From: an uncultured Streptococcus sp.
GTDB lineage: Bacteria > Bacillota > Bacilli > Lactobacillales > Streptococcaceae
Assembly (NCBI GenBank): GCA_934229725.1
Contig: CAKQDX010000011.1
Span: forward strand, 15,902-79,901
Length of the DNA: 64,000 nt
Direction: 5' to 3'
Both the position numbers and the translations under genes were made by a program. Within the stretch, counting starts at the first letter, position 1. Every line of letters begins with the position of its first letter. A model generated the notes under the pieces. It searched no databases. It was not told the origin of the DNA and saw nothing but the letters and a program-made list of their open reading frames with translations. Below are positions 6,623 through 14,837 of the stretch, piece after piece.

Positions 6623-8878
6623 ATGAAAAAGAAATTGTTTAATGGGTTAGTAGCAAGTCTCATCCTTCTTTTAACAGTTCAACCACTTGCTTCCCCTTTT
6701 ATATCCCAAAATGGTCTTGTTTTTGCTAATAACATCACTAAATCAGAGACCTCCTCTTCCCAAAAATCACCTAATCTAACTGCCTTATCCAATAAGCATA
6801 CGCAAATAGATAGTAAGAAAGAAAAAAATCTAAAAAAAGTTCTGACACAACCTTTGATGTCATTAGGTTCTTCTCTATCTTCATCGGAAAAAGCGGATAC
6901 CAAGCGACTGCTGGGTGATACCAATATCGCTGAAGACCAAGTGATAGACGTTGATGGTAAGACCATCGCCAAATACTTGGACGATGTTGATACCAATTCC
7001 AAGGTTTATTCAAGTGCTTATATTAAACCATTGTCCGAAGGTTCTGGTGTTCAGGTTGAGATTGTGACACCAACAAAAATTACTAAAGTTTCCTCAACAA
7101 CATATCAAAATGCAGCCATTACATCTGGCGTATCTGATGTTCTTATCCGCATTGCTTCAGTCAATGAAGTAAGTGGGGAGGGAGCCTTAGCTGGTGTCTA
7201 TGCTCTGCTTGACAAGGTTGGCTTTTCGGTAGACAAAAAAACTATTAAAACCAGTCAAGACGAAATTGGTCTCATTGATAAAATCAAGGAAGAATCGCAT
7301 CTCTCAGACGATGATGCCAATAAATTTTTAGCCGAACTCAAGAAGCAGATTATTAAAAAGGTAACTGATAAAGAAAAGATTGACGATAGTTGGTTACAAG
7401 ATATATTAAAGAAGGCTTGTGAAGGTTATGGCATAACACTAAGTGATGGCTTAAAATCAGATATCATTACCTGGTTGAAAGAATTTTCTTATACAGATAC
7501 CGCAAAATCTAAACAAAGTGTGAATCAATTAGATCAAAGCTTGCTGACCTCTGATTGGTCAGAAGTCTTGTCTAAATTAGACAAACAGGACTATAGTGAA
7601 AAAAATGGCTATCATGAGATTATAGCTGCCCTATATAACAAACTTTTAAAAGCTATCCAGGATAAAGATTTAAAACAGGTTAAGCTTATCTATACTAATA
7701 GTTTTGCGGTTGAACATCTCTTAGGTTCGCCATCAACTAAAGAAAAGGAAGCTTTAAACTATATTCGGATGCTTTGCTATTATTTCATCGCATCGGTGGA
7801 AGATAGTAAACTCGAAGATGCCCTACACTCGGATGACAAACCAGCTTGGTTGGTCTCTGATAACACCAAAGATAATCTCTTAGCAAGTCTGAAACGTTAT
7901 CAGAATATCGGTCAGAATCCTAGTCTTCAAGAATTGCTCATTCGTATCGCCATTGCAACGGGCTACTCTTATGAGGCCTTTCTCTACAAGGATATAAGAC
8001 AAGAAGGGCATGTCATCAAACTAACGATTGTTTGTCCTTGTTTGAAAAATGATTGCCAACTCTATGTGGTTTATAACCTCAAGACAGGTGTCTGTCTCTT
8101 GAAAGATGGAAAAGATTCAACCAGAACGAAACTTTATGATTTTAAAAAGGCTTATGATGTTGATCTTGAAGACAAACACCAGCCCCTAGTGGATGACCTT
8201 GAAAACTTTAAACTTTCTCAAAAGGATTCAAACATTTTTAAAGGAACGAACATAAATGAAACGGCTCATTCAGCTTACAAGGAAATCGTGAAGGATTATG
8301 TCTTGAAAGTCAGTGATCCCAATTACCAACAAGGCTCAGGTGTTGATTACGATCCTGTAATGGTCCTAAAAAATCAAAATAATAACAAGGTTAACTATTT
8401 AGTAACCGACCTGAATGATGATGGCGTTGATGAATTACTGATTGGTAGTCAAGATAACTCCGTCTACGTCGTCTACACATTTGACGGTAAGAAGGCTGTC
8501 AATCTCTTTGATAATAAAATTCCGTTCGGTCTCCGACCTGGTCTTACGATTTTTAAAGACGGAACCTTGCAAGTTCACTGGGGTTCCAGTGCTTATATTT
8601 ATTCTGAAATGACTTATCGTATCAATTATTCACGAACGGGACTAGATAAACTTCTTGATTATACTGTTTATTCCCCAAGCGAATCAACCAATGTTTCTGA
8701 GGTAACTTATAGTGTTGACGGTCATAGTTATGACGAAGATGAATTTTGGTCTAAGTATGAGGCTTTCAAACCATATGTGATTCAAGAGTCCGATGGAGAC
8801 ACGGAACCTGCTGAGAAAGCAGACTTCCAATTGATAGAGGCCACACTTAAAGAAACCACAACTTCTACAGATAAATAA
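6623..8878 (+). CDS. Secreted DUF1002 protein with C-terminal FG-GAP-like calcium motif
   Basis: The 751-aa protein has a typical signal peptide (MKKK, a hydrophobic stretch, cleavage near VFANN at about residue 36) and no LPXTG motif or lipobox. Residues about 80-310 match the DUF1002 pattern: LLGDTNIAEDQVIDVDGKTI, then YSSAYIKPLSEGSGVQVEIV, then ITKVSSTTYQNAAITSGV and GEGALAGVYALL. The C-terminal third has VTDLNDDGVDELLIG (about residue 591), an Asp-rich FG-GAP/calcium-loop signature. A central helical part is rich in Lys/Asp. The CPCLKNDC spacing (about residues 471-478) is a possible disulfide pair. It ends the cassette, with AGGA before the start and a terminator 100 nt after. Biochemical role unknown. 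Confidence 0.75.
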   Translation: MKKKLFNGLVASLILLLTVQPLASPFISQNGLVFANNITKSETSSSQKSPNLTALSNKHTQIDSKKEKNLKKVLTQPLMSLGSSLSSSEKADTKRLLGDTNIAEDQVIDVDGKTIAKYLDDVDTNSKVYSSAYIKPLSEGSGVQVEIVTPTKITKVSSTTYQNAAITSGVSDVLIRIASVNEVSGEGALAGVYALLDKVGFSVDKKTIKTSQDEIGLIDKIKEESHLSDDDANKFLAELKKQIIKKVTDKEKIDDSWLQDILKKACEGYGITLSDGLKSDIITWLKEFSYTDTAKSKQSVNQLDQSLLTSDWSEVLSKLDKQDYSEKNGYHEIIAALYNKLLKAIQDKDLKQVKLIYTNSFAVEHLLGSPSTKEKEALNYIRMLCYYFIASVEDSKLEDALHSDDKPAWLVSDNTKDNLLASLKRYQNIGQNPSLQELLIRIAIATGYSYEAFLYKDIRQEGHVIKLTIVCPCLKNDCQLYVVYNLKTGVCLLKDGKDSTRTKLYDFKKAYDVDLEDKHQPLVDDLENFKLSQKDSNIFKGTNINETAHSAYKEIVKDYVLKVSDPNYQQGSGVDYDPVMVLKNQNNNKVNYLVTDLNDDGVDELLIGSQDNSVYVVYTFDGKKAVNLFDNKIPFGLRPGLTIFKDGTLQVHWGSSAYIYSEMTYRINYSRTGLDKLLDYTVYSPSESTNVSEVTYSVDGHSYDEDEFWSKYEAFKPYVIQESDGDTEPAEKADFQLIEATLKETTTSTDK

Positions 8879-8978
8879 AAACAAGGGCTTAGTCTGTCAT
8901 CTTTAGGCAATGCCTTGAAATAAATATTTGTCACTCATAAAGCATAAAAACGTACTTAATGTGTGACTGCAAACCTAT

Positions 8979-9020
8979 AGGAGTGAGATAGAATGATTGA
9001 TTCTGTCTCACTCCTTTTTA
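8979..9020 (+). terminator. Terminator of the Rgg-linked cassette
   Basis: The 10-bp stem AGGAGTGAGA / TCTCACTCCT, extended by AGAAT / ATTCT pairs in the loop, is followed by TTTTT. It ends the plus-strand cassette 100 nt past the last stop. Confidence 0.85.
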
Positions 9021-9063
9021 TGATGTAATGTTTAAGCAATTTCTTGCTCTTGAGACAAGAATA

Positions 9064-9097
9064 ATAAAAAACCACCAGATAGTTGAACTGGTGGTGG
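9064..9097 (-). terminator. Terminator of rqcH/fbpA
   Basis: Minus-strand hairpin CCACCAG / CTGGTGG with a 9-nt loop, followed by a run of T residues, 17 nt past the stop of the minus-strand gene. Confidence 0.85.
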
Positions 9098-9110
9098 TGA
9101 GATGAACAAT

Positions 9111-10769
9111 TTATTTGATTCGCATGCTATCGATTTTTTCTTCAGTCGGTGTGACACGTAAGGTCTTTTGTCCTGTGTAAGTTACAAAGCCAGGCTTACC
9201 TGCCGTTGGTTTATTAAGTTTCTTAACATCAATCATATCTACTTGAACCAAGTTTGACAGACGAGCTTTAGAGTAGTAGGCTGCTAATTCAGCCGCATCA
9301 GTCTTGACCTCGTCAGTAGGATTAAGATTATCCTTGATGATCACGTGACTACCAGGAATATCCTTGGCGTGAAACCAAAGCTCACCTTTTTTAGCCATCT
9401 TGAAGGTCAACTCTTCATTTTGCAGGTTATTTCGACCAACCATGATAATGGTTTTGCCATCAGAAGCCAGATATTGTTCAGGTTTCTTGCGTTTCTGTCG
9501 CTTGTCAGTTAAACGACGTTTCATAAATCCAGCTTGGACGAGCTCCTCACGAATATCTCCGATTTCATCCATGTTGGCTTGAGAAAGACTGAACTCCACA
9601 CTTTCTAAATAGTCAATGGTTTGCTTGGTTTCCTCAATCAATCCAGTCAAGTGCTTAACAGCTTCCTTGAGTTTTTGGTATTTCTTGAAGTAACGCTGAG
9701 CATTTTGGTTAGGCGTTAGAGCTATATTTAGAGGAATGGTAATCTTTTCACCAGTGTAGTAGTTGTCTAACTCCACACTATCTTTGTCGTTTGGCACCAT
9801 ACTGAGGTAGGTGGTCAACAGTTCCCCTTTTTGACGGAACTCCTCAGCATTTTCAGTCGCCACTAGCTCTTTTTCCTGTTTAACAAGCTTCTTCTTGTTT
9901 TTTTCCAATTCATTTTGCACACGATGGATCAAATCACTAGCCTGTTGAGCCACACGGTCACGCGCCGCCTTGTCCAAGTAGTAGTAGTCCAATAGAGCTG
10001 ACAAGGTTTCAAACTCAGGCTGGTCTTGGCTATCTGAGAATCTTACAGCTGAAAATGCCTTAGCCGTTAAGTTTGGCTCTACTTCACGATTGAAGAAGGC
10101 ACGGAAATTCTTGAGCTTATCAGTCTCAAGTAAGGCTGATAATTCATTGGCCGTGTCACGCCCCAAACCTTGGAAAAGTTTTTGAAGGTTTTTAGCTGAC
10201 AAATCCTCCGTCTGCAAGATTTCAAAGAGCTTTTCGTCTGGAATATCGAAAGGATTCTTGGCATCCGTTTTTGGTGGGGCAATATAGGTTGACCCCGGTA
10301 GAATCGTACGGTAACTATTTTGCGAGAAACCAACGTGCTTGATAGACTCGATGATTTTGCTCTCGTTCTTGTCAATCAAGATAATGTTGGAGTGTTTCCC
10401 CATGATTTCCATAACAAGAGTAACCTTAATGCTATCACCGATTTCGTTTTTGTTGGACACTGAAATTTCAAGGACACGGTCATTTTCTACCTGCTGGATA
10501 TCCTCGATAACCGCTCCCTGAAGGTATTTTCGCATAATCATGGTATAGGTGTTTGGATTCTGTGGATTTGGCAACTCAGCCTTGGTCGTCTGAATACGCC
10601 CAAAGACAGGGTGAGCTGAAAGCAGAAGCTTGTAATTCTGACGATTGTTACGAATGGTCAGGACTAACTCACGCTCAAAAGGCTGATTAACCTTCTGGAT
10701 ACGCCCGTAGAGCACCTGCTCACGTAGCTCTGTCGTCATATGATGAAGAAAAAAGCCGTCAAAAGACAT
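9111..10769 (-). CDS. rqcH: NFACT-family RqcH / fibronectin-binding protein (FbpA/PavA type)
   Basis: The 552-aa protein has the NFACT architecture of Rqc2/RqcH: an N-terminal NFACT-N domain (MSFDGFFLHHM start, typical of the family), a coiled-coil middle (about residues 280-410, Lys/Glu-rich) and a C-terminal NFACT-R domain with GELWFHAKDIPGSHVII. In bacteria RqcH binds stalled 50S-peptidyl-tRNA complexes and adds C-terminal alanine tails. In streptococci homologues (PavA, Fbp54) are also described as surface fibronectin binders although they lack a signal peptide, as here. Monocistronic: own extended -10 promoter and terminator. Confidence 0.93.
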   Translation of the reverse strand: MSFDGFFLHHMTTELREQVLYGRIQKVNQPFERELVLTIRNNRQNYKLLLSAHPVFGRIQTTKAELPNPQNPNTYTMIMRKYLQGAVIEDIQQVENDRVLEISVSNKNEIGDSIKVTLVMEIMGKHSNIILIDKNESKIIESIKHVGFSQNSYRTILPGSTYIAPPKTDAKNPFDIPDEKLFEILQTEDLSAKNLQKLFQGLGRDTANELSALLETDKLKNFRAFFNREVEPNLTAKAFSAVRFSDSQDQPEFETLSALLDYYYLDKAARDRVAQQASDLIHRVQNELEKNKKKLVKQEKELVATENAEEFRQKGELLTTYLSMVPNDKDSVELDNYYTGEKITIPLNIALTPNQNAQRYFKKYQKLKEAVKHLTGLIEETKQTIDYLESVEFSLSQANMDEIGDIREELVQAGFMKRRLTDKRQKRKKPEQYLASDGKTIIMVGRNNLQNEELTFKMAKKGELWFHAKDIPGSHVIIKDNLNPTDEVKTDAAELAAYYSKARLSNLVQVDMIDVKKLNKPTAGKPGFVTYTGQKTLRVTPTEEKIDSMRIK

Positions 10770-10839
10770 GATGTACTTCCTTTCTTTATATTGTTAATAA
10801 TCGTTTTTTTAGTTGTGATAAAGCATAAAACGCCTATCC

Positions 10840-10845
10840 ATTATA
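10840..10845 (-). promoter_or_regulatory. Extended -10 promoter of rqcH
   Basis: On the minus strand TGCTATAAT matches the extended -10 consensus (TGnTATAAT), about 70 nt upstream of the rqcH start. Confidence 0.6.
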
Positions 10846-10978
10846 GCATAAAGCCTCTAGAAATGCTTGGGGAGGGATGGCGTATTAAAACTTATTTTTT
10901 TAATGTCGTATAAATCATCATGAAAAATTGTATGACTGAAACAACTAAAATTTATATCAAATTTCTTCATATATTCTT

Positions 10979-11007
10979 TTGAATTTACTTCTAACTTATG
11001 GTATCAT
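10979..11007 (+). promoter_or_regulatory. Promoter of the TraX-family gene
   Basis: TTGAAT (10979-10984), 17-nt spacer, TATCAT (11002-11007) preceded by TGG, giving an extended -10. The start codon is 31 nt further on with AAGGGAG upstream. Confidence 0.6.
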
Positions 11008-11037
11008 TTAATATGCTGAAAATTAAGGGAGCATTAA

Positions 11038-11838
11038 ATGAACGATATAAAAAAGATTAGCAATGCGACTAATTTGAAATACCTAGCTGTTGCACTTATG
11101 TTTTTGGACCAAATCTATCAGATGTTCGGGAGTATGGGGGCACCTATATGGTTGACGATGTTGGGACGTCTGGCTTTCCCAATTTTCCTCTTTCTTGCTG
11201 CTGATAGTTTTCACTACACACACGATCGTATGGCTTTTCTCAGGCGTCTGCTTTACATGAGTTGGTTTATGATCATTGGCAACGCCATCATTGGTAGTAT
11301 TTTTCATAATGGTAGTATCGGTTTAACCAACAATGCCTTTTCAACATTCTTTATTACTGGGATATTCATTTACTCTTGGGATTTGTTGTTTAAGGGACTT
11401 CGTGACAAGTCTTATAGGGAATTGATTCAGGGTATGGGTGTCTTTCTCTTGCCAATTCTTTCGGCGATTCCAGTTGCTGTACTAGGGGGGATTTTTGAAA
11501 CACCTAACGGAAATCCATTTGTGGCTCATAGTGTGGCTTTTCTCTTGTCTCTGGTTCCAAGCGTTATTATGGTTGAGGGTGGCTTTGTGATGGTTATCCT
11601 TGGTCTGCTCTTCTATATTTTCCGTACCAATCGCATGGCTCAAATCATTGTCTTGGCTGTTATTTCAGTGATTGCCCATCTTTTTGACCCGACAGGCGTT
11701 CAGTGGATGATGATTTTTGCGGCAATTCCTATGTATTTCTACAATGGTGAGCGTGGTAGTGGCAATAAGAAGTTCTTTTACATTTTCTACCCAGCCCATA
11801 TTTATCTCTTGTGGATTTTAGCAAGTTTTTTCAGATAA
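11038..11838 (+). CDS. TraX-family membrane protein
   Basis: The 266-aa polytopic protein (about eight hydrophobic segments) has the TraX family start NLKYLAVALMFLDQIYQMFG and GRLAFPIFLFLAADSF. TraX of the F plasmid acetylates pilin; chromosomal homologues in Firmicutes are widespread and not linked to conjugation. They probably act as membrane acyltransferase-like proteins. No conjugation gene lies nearby, so the name does not imply a mobile element here. Single gene with its own promoter and terminator. Confidence 0.85.
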   Translation: MNDIKKISNATNLKYLAVALMFLDQIYQMFGSMGAPIWLTMLGRLAFPIFLFLAADSFHYTHDRMAFLRRLLYMSWFMIIGNAIIGSIFHNGSIGLTNNAFSTFFITGIFIYSWDLLFKGLRDKSYRELIQGMGVFLLPILSAIPVAVLGGIFETPNGNPFVAHSVAFLLSLVPSVIMVEGGFVMVILGLLFYIFRTNRMAQIIVLAVISVIAHLFDPTGVQWMMIFAAIPMYFYNGERGSGNKKFFYIFYPAHIYLLWILASFFR

Positions 11839-11844
11839 AAAGAC

Positions 11845-11872
11845 AAAGACAGTCCTTGCGCTGTCTTTTTTC
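11845..11872 (+). terminator. Terminator of the TraX-family gene
   Basis: Stem AAAGACAG / CTGTCTTT with an 8-nt loop and a T tract, directly after the stop codon. Confidence 0.88.
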
Positions 11873-11896
11873 GTGCTCAAAGTCCGTTTTTATGGT

Positions 11897-11925
11897 TTGT
11901 TTCCTGCTTTTAAAACTGCTATAAT
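11897..11925 (+). promoter_or_regulatory. Promoter of the DJ-1 family gene
   Basis: TTGTTT (11897-11902), 17-nt spacer, TATAAT (11920-11925) with TGC before it (extended -10). Confidence 0.65.
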
Positions 11926-11969
11926 TTAAGGTGAATATAAGCTAGTGATAACTAAATAGGAGGTATATC

Positions 11970-12518
11970 ATGACAAAAGTAGCAGTAGTATTTGCGGAAG
12001 GTTTTGAAGAAATCGAAGCCTTGAGCCCAGTGGATGTCTTCCGCCGAGCAGGATTTGACTGTAGCATGCTTGGACTTGAAAGTGCGTCAGTAACTGGCTC
12101 TCATGGGATTCAAGTAGCCATGGACGGGGTATTTGACGGTAGTCTTGATGCGTATGATTTAGTGGTGCTCCCTGGAGGTATGCCTGGATCAACTAACCTA
12201 CGCGACAATGAAGGCTTGATTACTTCTCTCCAAGCGAGAAATAAAGCAGGAAAATATATTGCTGCTATCTGCGCCGCACCGATTGTTTTGAACGGTGCAG
12301 GCTTGCTTGAAGGGCGTAAATTCACTTGTTTCCCAGGTGTAGAAGAACAAATTGCGTCTGGCGAGCATCAAACGGACTTGGTGGTTGTTGATGGCAATAT
12401 CATCACTAGCCGTGGCGCTGGAACAGCATTAGCCTTTGCCTATGCCTTGGTTGATTTGTTGGGTGGCGATGGTCAGCAGTTAGCTCATACCATGGTTTAC
12501 GACAGATTGTTTAAATAA
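11970..12518 (+). CDS. DJ-1/PfpI family protein (YajL/ThiJ type)
   Basis: The 182-aa protein has the DJ-1 fold landmarks: a glutamate in the EEIEA stretch (Glu16) and the nucleophile-elbow cysteine in AAICAAP (Cys101), plus LPGGMPGS at about residues 67-74. Length and motifs match the YajL/DJ-1 group, proposed to act in oxidative or carbonyl-stress protection. Older annotations call it a thiazole biosynthesis protein (ThiJ), which is not supported. Start preceded by AGGAGGT. A hairpin without T tract (CTAACATA / TATGTTAG, 12549-12587) and a better terminator at 12645 follow. Confidence 0.9.
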   Translation: MTKVAVVFAEGFEEIEALSPVDVFRRAGFDCSMLGLESASVTGSHGIQVAMDGVFDGSLDAYDLVVLPGGMPGSTNLRDNEGLITSLQARNKAGKYIAAICAAPIVLNGAGLLEGRKFTCFPGVEEQIASGEHQTDLVVVDGNIITSRGAGTALAFAYALVDLLGGDGQQLAHTMVYDRLFK

Positions 12519-12644
12519 TAGTTTATTTGAGCCTTTTATCAAGAAGTCCTAACATATGATGCTAGATAAATAAACAATCTATGTTAGCTTGTAAGATGAT
12601 AGAGCACTTATCAAACAAATGCCCTAAGCATAGATTAGAGAGAG

Positions 12645-12678
12645 ACCTTAGCTTAATTTTATAAGCTTTGGTTTTTTC
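12645..12678 (+). terminator. Terminator upstream of the pyrK promoter
   Basis: ACCTTAGCTTA pairs with TAAGCTTTGGT apart from an internal 2x2 mismatch, followed by TTTTTT. Separates the DJ-1 gene from the pyr promoter 10 nt further on. Confidence 0.6.
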
Positions 12679-12687
12679 TTTTCTCCT

Positions 12688-12716
12688 TTGACATCTGTTA
12701 TGAAAACGGTTATAAT
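12688..12716 (+). promoter_or_regulatory. pyrK-pyrD promoter
   Basis: Near-consensus TTGACA (12688-12693), 17-nt spacer, TATAAT (12711-12716). Confidence 0.88.
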
Positions 12717-12727
12717 TATCACAAAAT

Positions 12728-12831
12728 AACCTTTAAATGAGTCCAGAGAGACTTAAAAGGTCGGACAGTTTGAAACAGCAGGGTTCTCCTGTGATTTTTT
12801 GTGCGACCTTGCCATGTGGCGAGGTTTTTTT
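12728..12831 (+). promoter_or_regulatory. PyrR attenuator of pyrK-pyrD
   Basis: The leader carries the conserved PyrR-binding hairpin: stem ACCTTT / AAAGGT (12729-12734, 12756-12761) enclosing AGTCCAGAGAGACT (12740-12753). A terminator follows: ACCTTGCC / GGCGAGGT (12806-12825), with TTTTTTT. In the known mechanism UMP/UTP-bound PyrR stabilises the binding loop, prevents the antiterminator and allows termination, so the genes are repressed by pyrimidines. pyrR itself is not in the window. Confidence 0.93.
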
Positions 12832-12862
12832 GATGACATTTTACAGTTTAGAAAGGGTTGTC

Positions 12863-13636
12863 ATGATTTTAGTTGAAGATTTAACCATTGTGAGTCAGCG
12901 TGAGATTGCACCTCGTATTTTTGAGATGGTGCTTAAGGGAAAGATGGTTGCGAATATGCAAGCTGGTCAGTTTCTCCACCTCAAGGTGCCAGACCCAAGT
13001 AAGCTCCTTCGTCGTCCGATTTCTATCTCAGAGATTGACTACGACAAGAAAGAGGCGACTATTGTCTATCGTGTGGAACGTGAGGGGACAGCCATTCTTT
13101 CAAAGATGGTAGTTGGTCAAACCATTGATACCATGGGGCCTCAGGGAAATGGTTTTGATATTTCCGTTGTTGAGGCTGGGCAGAAAGCCCTCCTCGTTGG
13201 TGGAGGTATCGGTGTGCCACCTTTGGTTGAGACGGCTAAACAGTTGAAGGCTAAGGGTGTAGAAGTCGTGTCCGTGATTGGTTTTGCCAATAAGGATGCC
13301 GTCATCTTGGAGGACAAGCTCAAAGCTTGTGGTGATGTTTATGTGACGACTGATGATGGTTCATACGGTATCAAGGGTTACGTTTCAACGGTTATTGATG
13401 GCTTCGACTGGACACCAGATGCCGTATACAGTTGCGGAGCGCCAGGTATGCTTAAATATGTCGATAGCAAGTTTGAAAATCATCCTCATGCCTATGTTTC
13501 TATGGAAGCTCGAATGGCTTGTGGTATGGGAGCCTGCTATGCTTGTGTGGTTCACGTTAAAGGGGAGTCGGATGCTAAAAATCTTCGTGTCTGCGAGGAG
13601 GGGCCAGTCTTTCCTACTGGAAAAGTCATCGTCTAG
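12863..13636 (+). CDS. pyrK: Dihydroorotate dehydrogenase B, electron-transfer subunit
   Basis: PyrK passes electrons from the PyrD FMN site through FAD and a 2Fe-2S cluster to NAD+. The 257-aa protein shows an N-terminal flavin-binding beta-barrel (RRPISISEI), the GGGIGVPPL nucleotide loop, and the cluster cysteines in MACGMGACYACV with a fourth Cys near RVCEEGPVF. The frame is open 42 codons further up, to 12737, but that extension would be the PyrR attenuator read as protein. The ATG at 12863 (MILVEDLT) has AAAGGG upstream and fits PyrK length. Followed by pyrD 9 nt later. Confidence 0.95.
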   Translation: MILVEDLTIVSQREIAPRIFEMVLKGKMVANMQAGQFLHLKVPDPSKLLRRPISISEIDYDKKEATIVYRVEREGTAILSKMVVGQTIDTMGPQGNGFDISVVEAGQKALLVGGGIGVPPLVETAKQLKAKGVEVVSVIGFANKDAVILEDKLKACGDVYVTTDDGSYGIKGYVSTVIDGFDWTPDAVYSCGAPGMLKYVDSKFENHPHAYVSMEARMACGMGACYACVVHVKGESDAKNLRVCEEGPVFPTGKVIV

Positions 13637-13645
13637 GAGGTTACC

Positions 13646-14602
13646 ATGTCAGAGATTAGATCAGAAAATCGTTTAGCTATTAGCCTTCCAGGGCTTCACT
13701 TGAAAAATCCTATTATCCCAGCCTCAGGTTGCTTTGGTTTTGGGCAAGAGTATGCCAAGTATTATGATTTGGACAAACTTGGGTCCATCATGATTAAGGC
13801 AACGACTGCCAACCCTCGTTTTGGGAACCCAACACCCCGTGTGGCAGAGACACCATCAGGCATGCTTAATGCCATTGGCTTGCAAAATCCTGGTGTTGAC
13901 GCTGTCTTGTCTGAAAAACTTCCTTGGTTGCAGGAGCATTATCCAAAGCTTCCCATCATTGCAAATGTAGCTGGATTTTCAAACGAAGAATATGCAGAAG
14001 TGTCTCACAAGATTTCCAAAGCCAGTAACGTCAAGGCTATCGAGCTCAATATCTCCTGTCCAAACGTGGACCATGGCATTAACGGCCTCCTCATCGGACA
14101 AGTCCCAGAGCTTGCCTATGCGGCAGTAAAAGCCAGTGTCTCTCACTCTGATGTGCCCGTCTATGTCAAACTGACACCGAGCGTGGCTGATATCACAAGT
14201 GTCGCCAAGTCAGTCGAAGATGCCGGTGCTACTGGTTTTACCATGATTAACACCTTGGTCGGAACACGCTATGACTTGGCGACACGCAAACCAATTATTG
14301 CCAATGGTCAAGGTGGTATGTCAGGACCAGCTGTCTTTCCAGTAGCCCTTAAACTCATCCGCCAAGTCGCTCTAGCGTCAGACCTTCCAATCATCGGTAT
14401 GGGTGGCGTCGACAGTGCCGAAGCGGCTATCGAAATGTTTATCGCTGGTGCCTCAGCCATCGGTGTCGGAACAGCCAACTTCGCAGATCCCTATGCCTGC
14501 CCTAAAATCATTGACCGACTCCCTGAAGTCATGGACAAGTATGGCATCACAACACTTGAAGACTTGCGTAAGGAAGTTCGAACAGACTTGTTGGGGAAAT
14601 AA
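13646..14602 (+). CDS. pyrD: Dihydroorotate dehydrogenase B, catalytic subunit
   Basis: The 318-aa protein is a class 1B enzyme: FMN-binding TIM barrel with the catalytic cysteine in ELNISCPNVDHG (Cys138), substrate loop NAIGLQNPG and FMN phosphate site IIGMGGV. Pairing with pyrK directly upstream (9-nt gap, strong GGAGGT) confirms the NAD+-dependent heterotetramer type rather than the fumarate-dependent class 1A of some lactococci and streptococci. Oxidises dihydroorotate to orotate in the cytoplasm. Confidence 0.96.
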   Translation: MSEIRSENRLAISLPGLHLKNPIIPASGCFGFGQEYAKYYDLDKLGSIMIKATTANPRFGNPTPRVAETPSGMLNAIGLQNPGVDAVLSEKLPWLQEHYPKLPIIANVAGFSNEEYAEVSHKISKASNVKAIELNISCPNVDHGINGLLIGQVPELAYAAVKASVSHSDVPVYVKLTPSVADITSVAKSVEDAGATGFTMINTLVGTRYDLATRKPIIANGQGGMSGPAVFPVALKLIRQVALASDLPIIGMGGVDSAEAAIEMFIAGASAIGVGTANFADPYACPKIIDRLPEVMDKYGITTLEDLRKEVRTDLLGK

Positions 14603-14658
14603 AATATAAACAGCCTTTTTAAGGAATTTAACAAAGGGATAATTACTGTCATCCCCCT

Positions 14659-14687
14659 TTGACATTCCCTTATAAAAGCGCTATAAT
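14659..14687 (+). promoter_or_regulatory. pyrF promoter
   Basis: TTGACA (14659-14664), 17-nt spacer, TATAAT (14682-14687). The spacer and boxes closely resemble the pyrK promoter. A weak hairpin (AAAGGGAT...ATCCCCCTTT) ends in the -35. Confidence 0.88.
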
Positions 14688-14704
14688 AGAACAAATTGAA
14701 CTGA

Positions 14705-14818
14705 ACCTTTAATCGAGTCCAGAGAGGCGAGAAAGGTGTACTGAGATGCTACGGCATCACTAAAGGGTAGGGACTGCCCTATTTTCGTGCAACCTTCGCT
14801 GACTGGCGGAGGTTTTTT
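14705..14818 (+). promoter_or_regulatory. PyrR attenuator of pyrF
   Basis: Second copy of the attenuator: PyrR loop with stem ACCTTT / AAAGGT (14705-14710, 14732-14737) and core AGTCCAGAGAGGCG (14716-14729). A terminator follows: AACCTTCGC / GCGGAGGTT (14791-14814), with TTTTTT. Same logic as the copy before pyrK. Confidence 0.93.
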
Positions 14819-14837
14819 GTATGAAAGGATATAAGAA

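Noticed and set aside
11038..11838. TraX name as evidence of a conjugative element.
   Set aside because: No other transfer gene, integrase or att site nearby; chromosomal TraX-family genes are common in streptococci.
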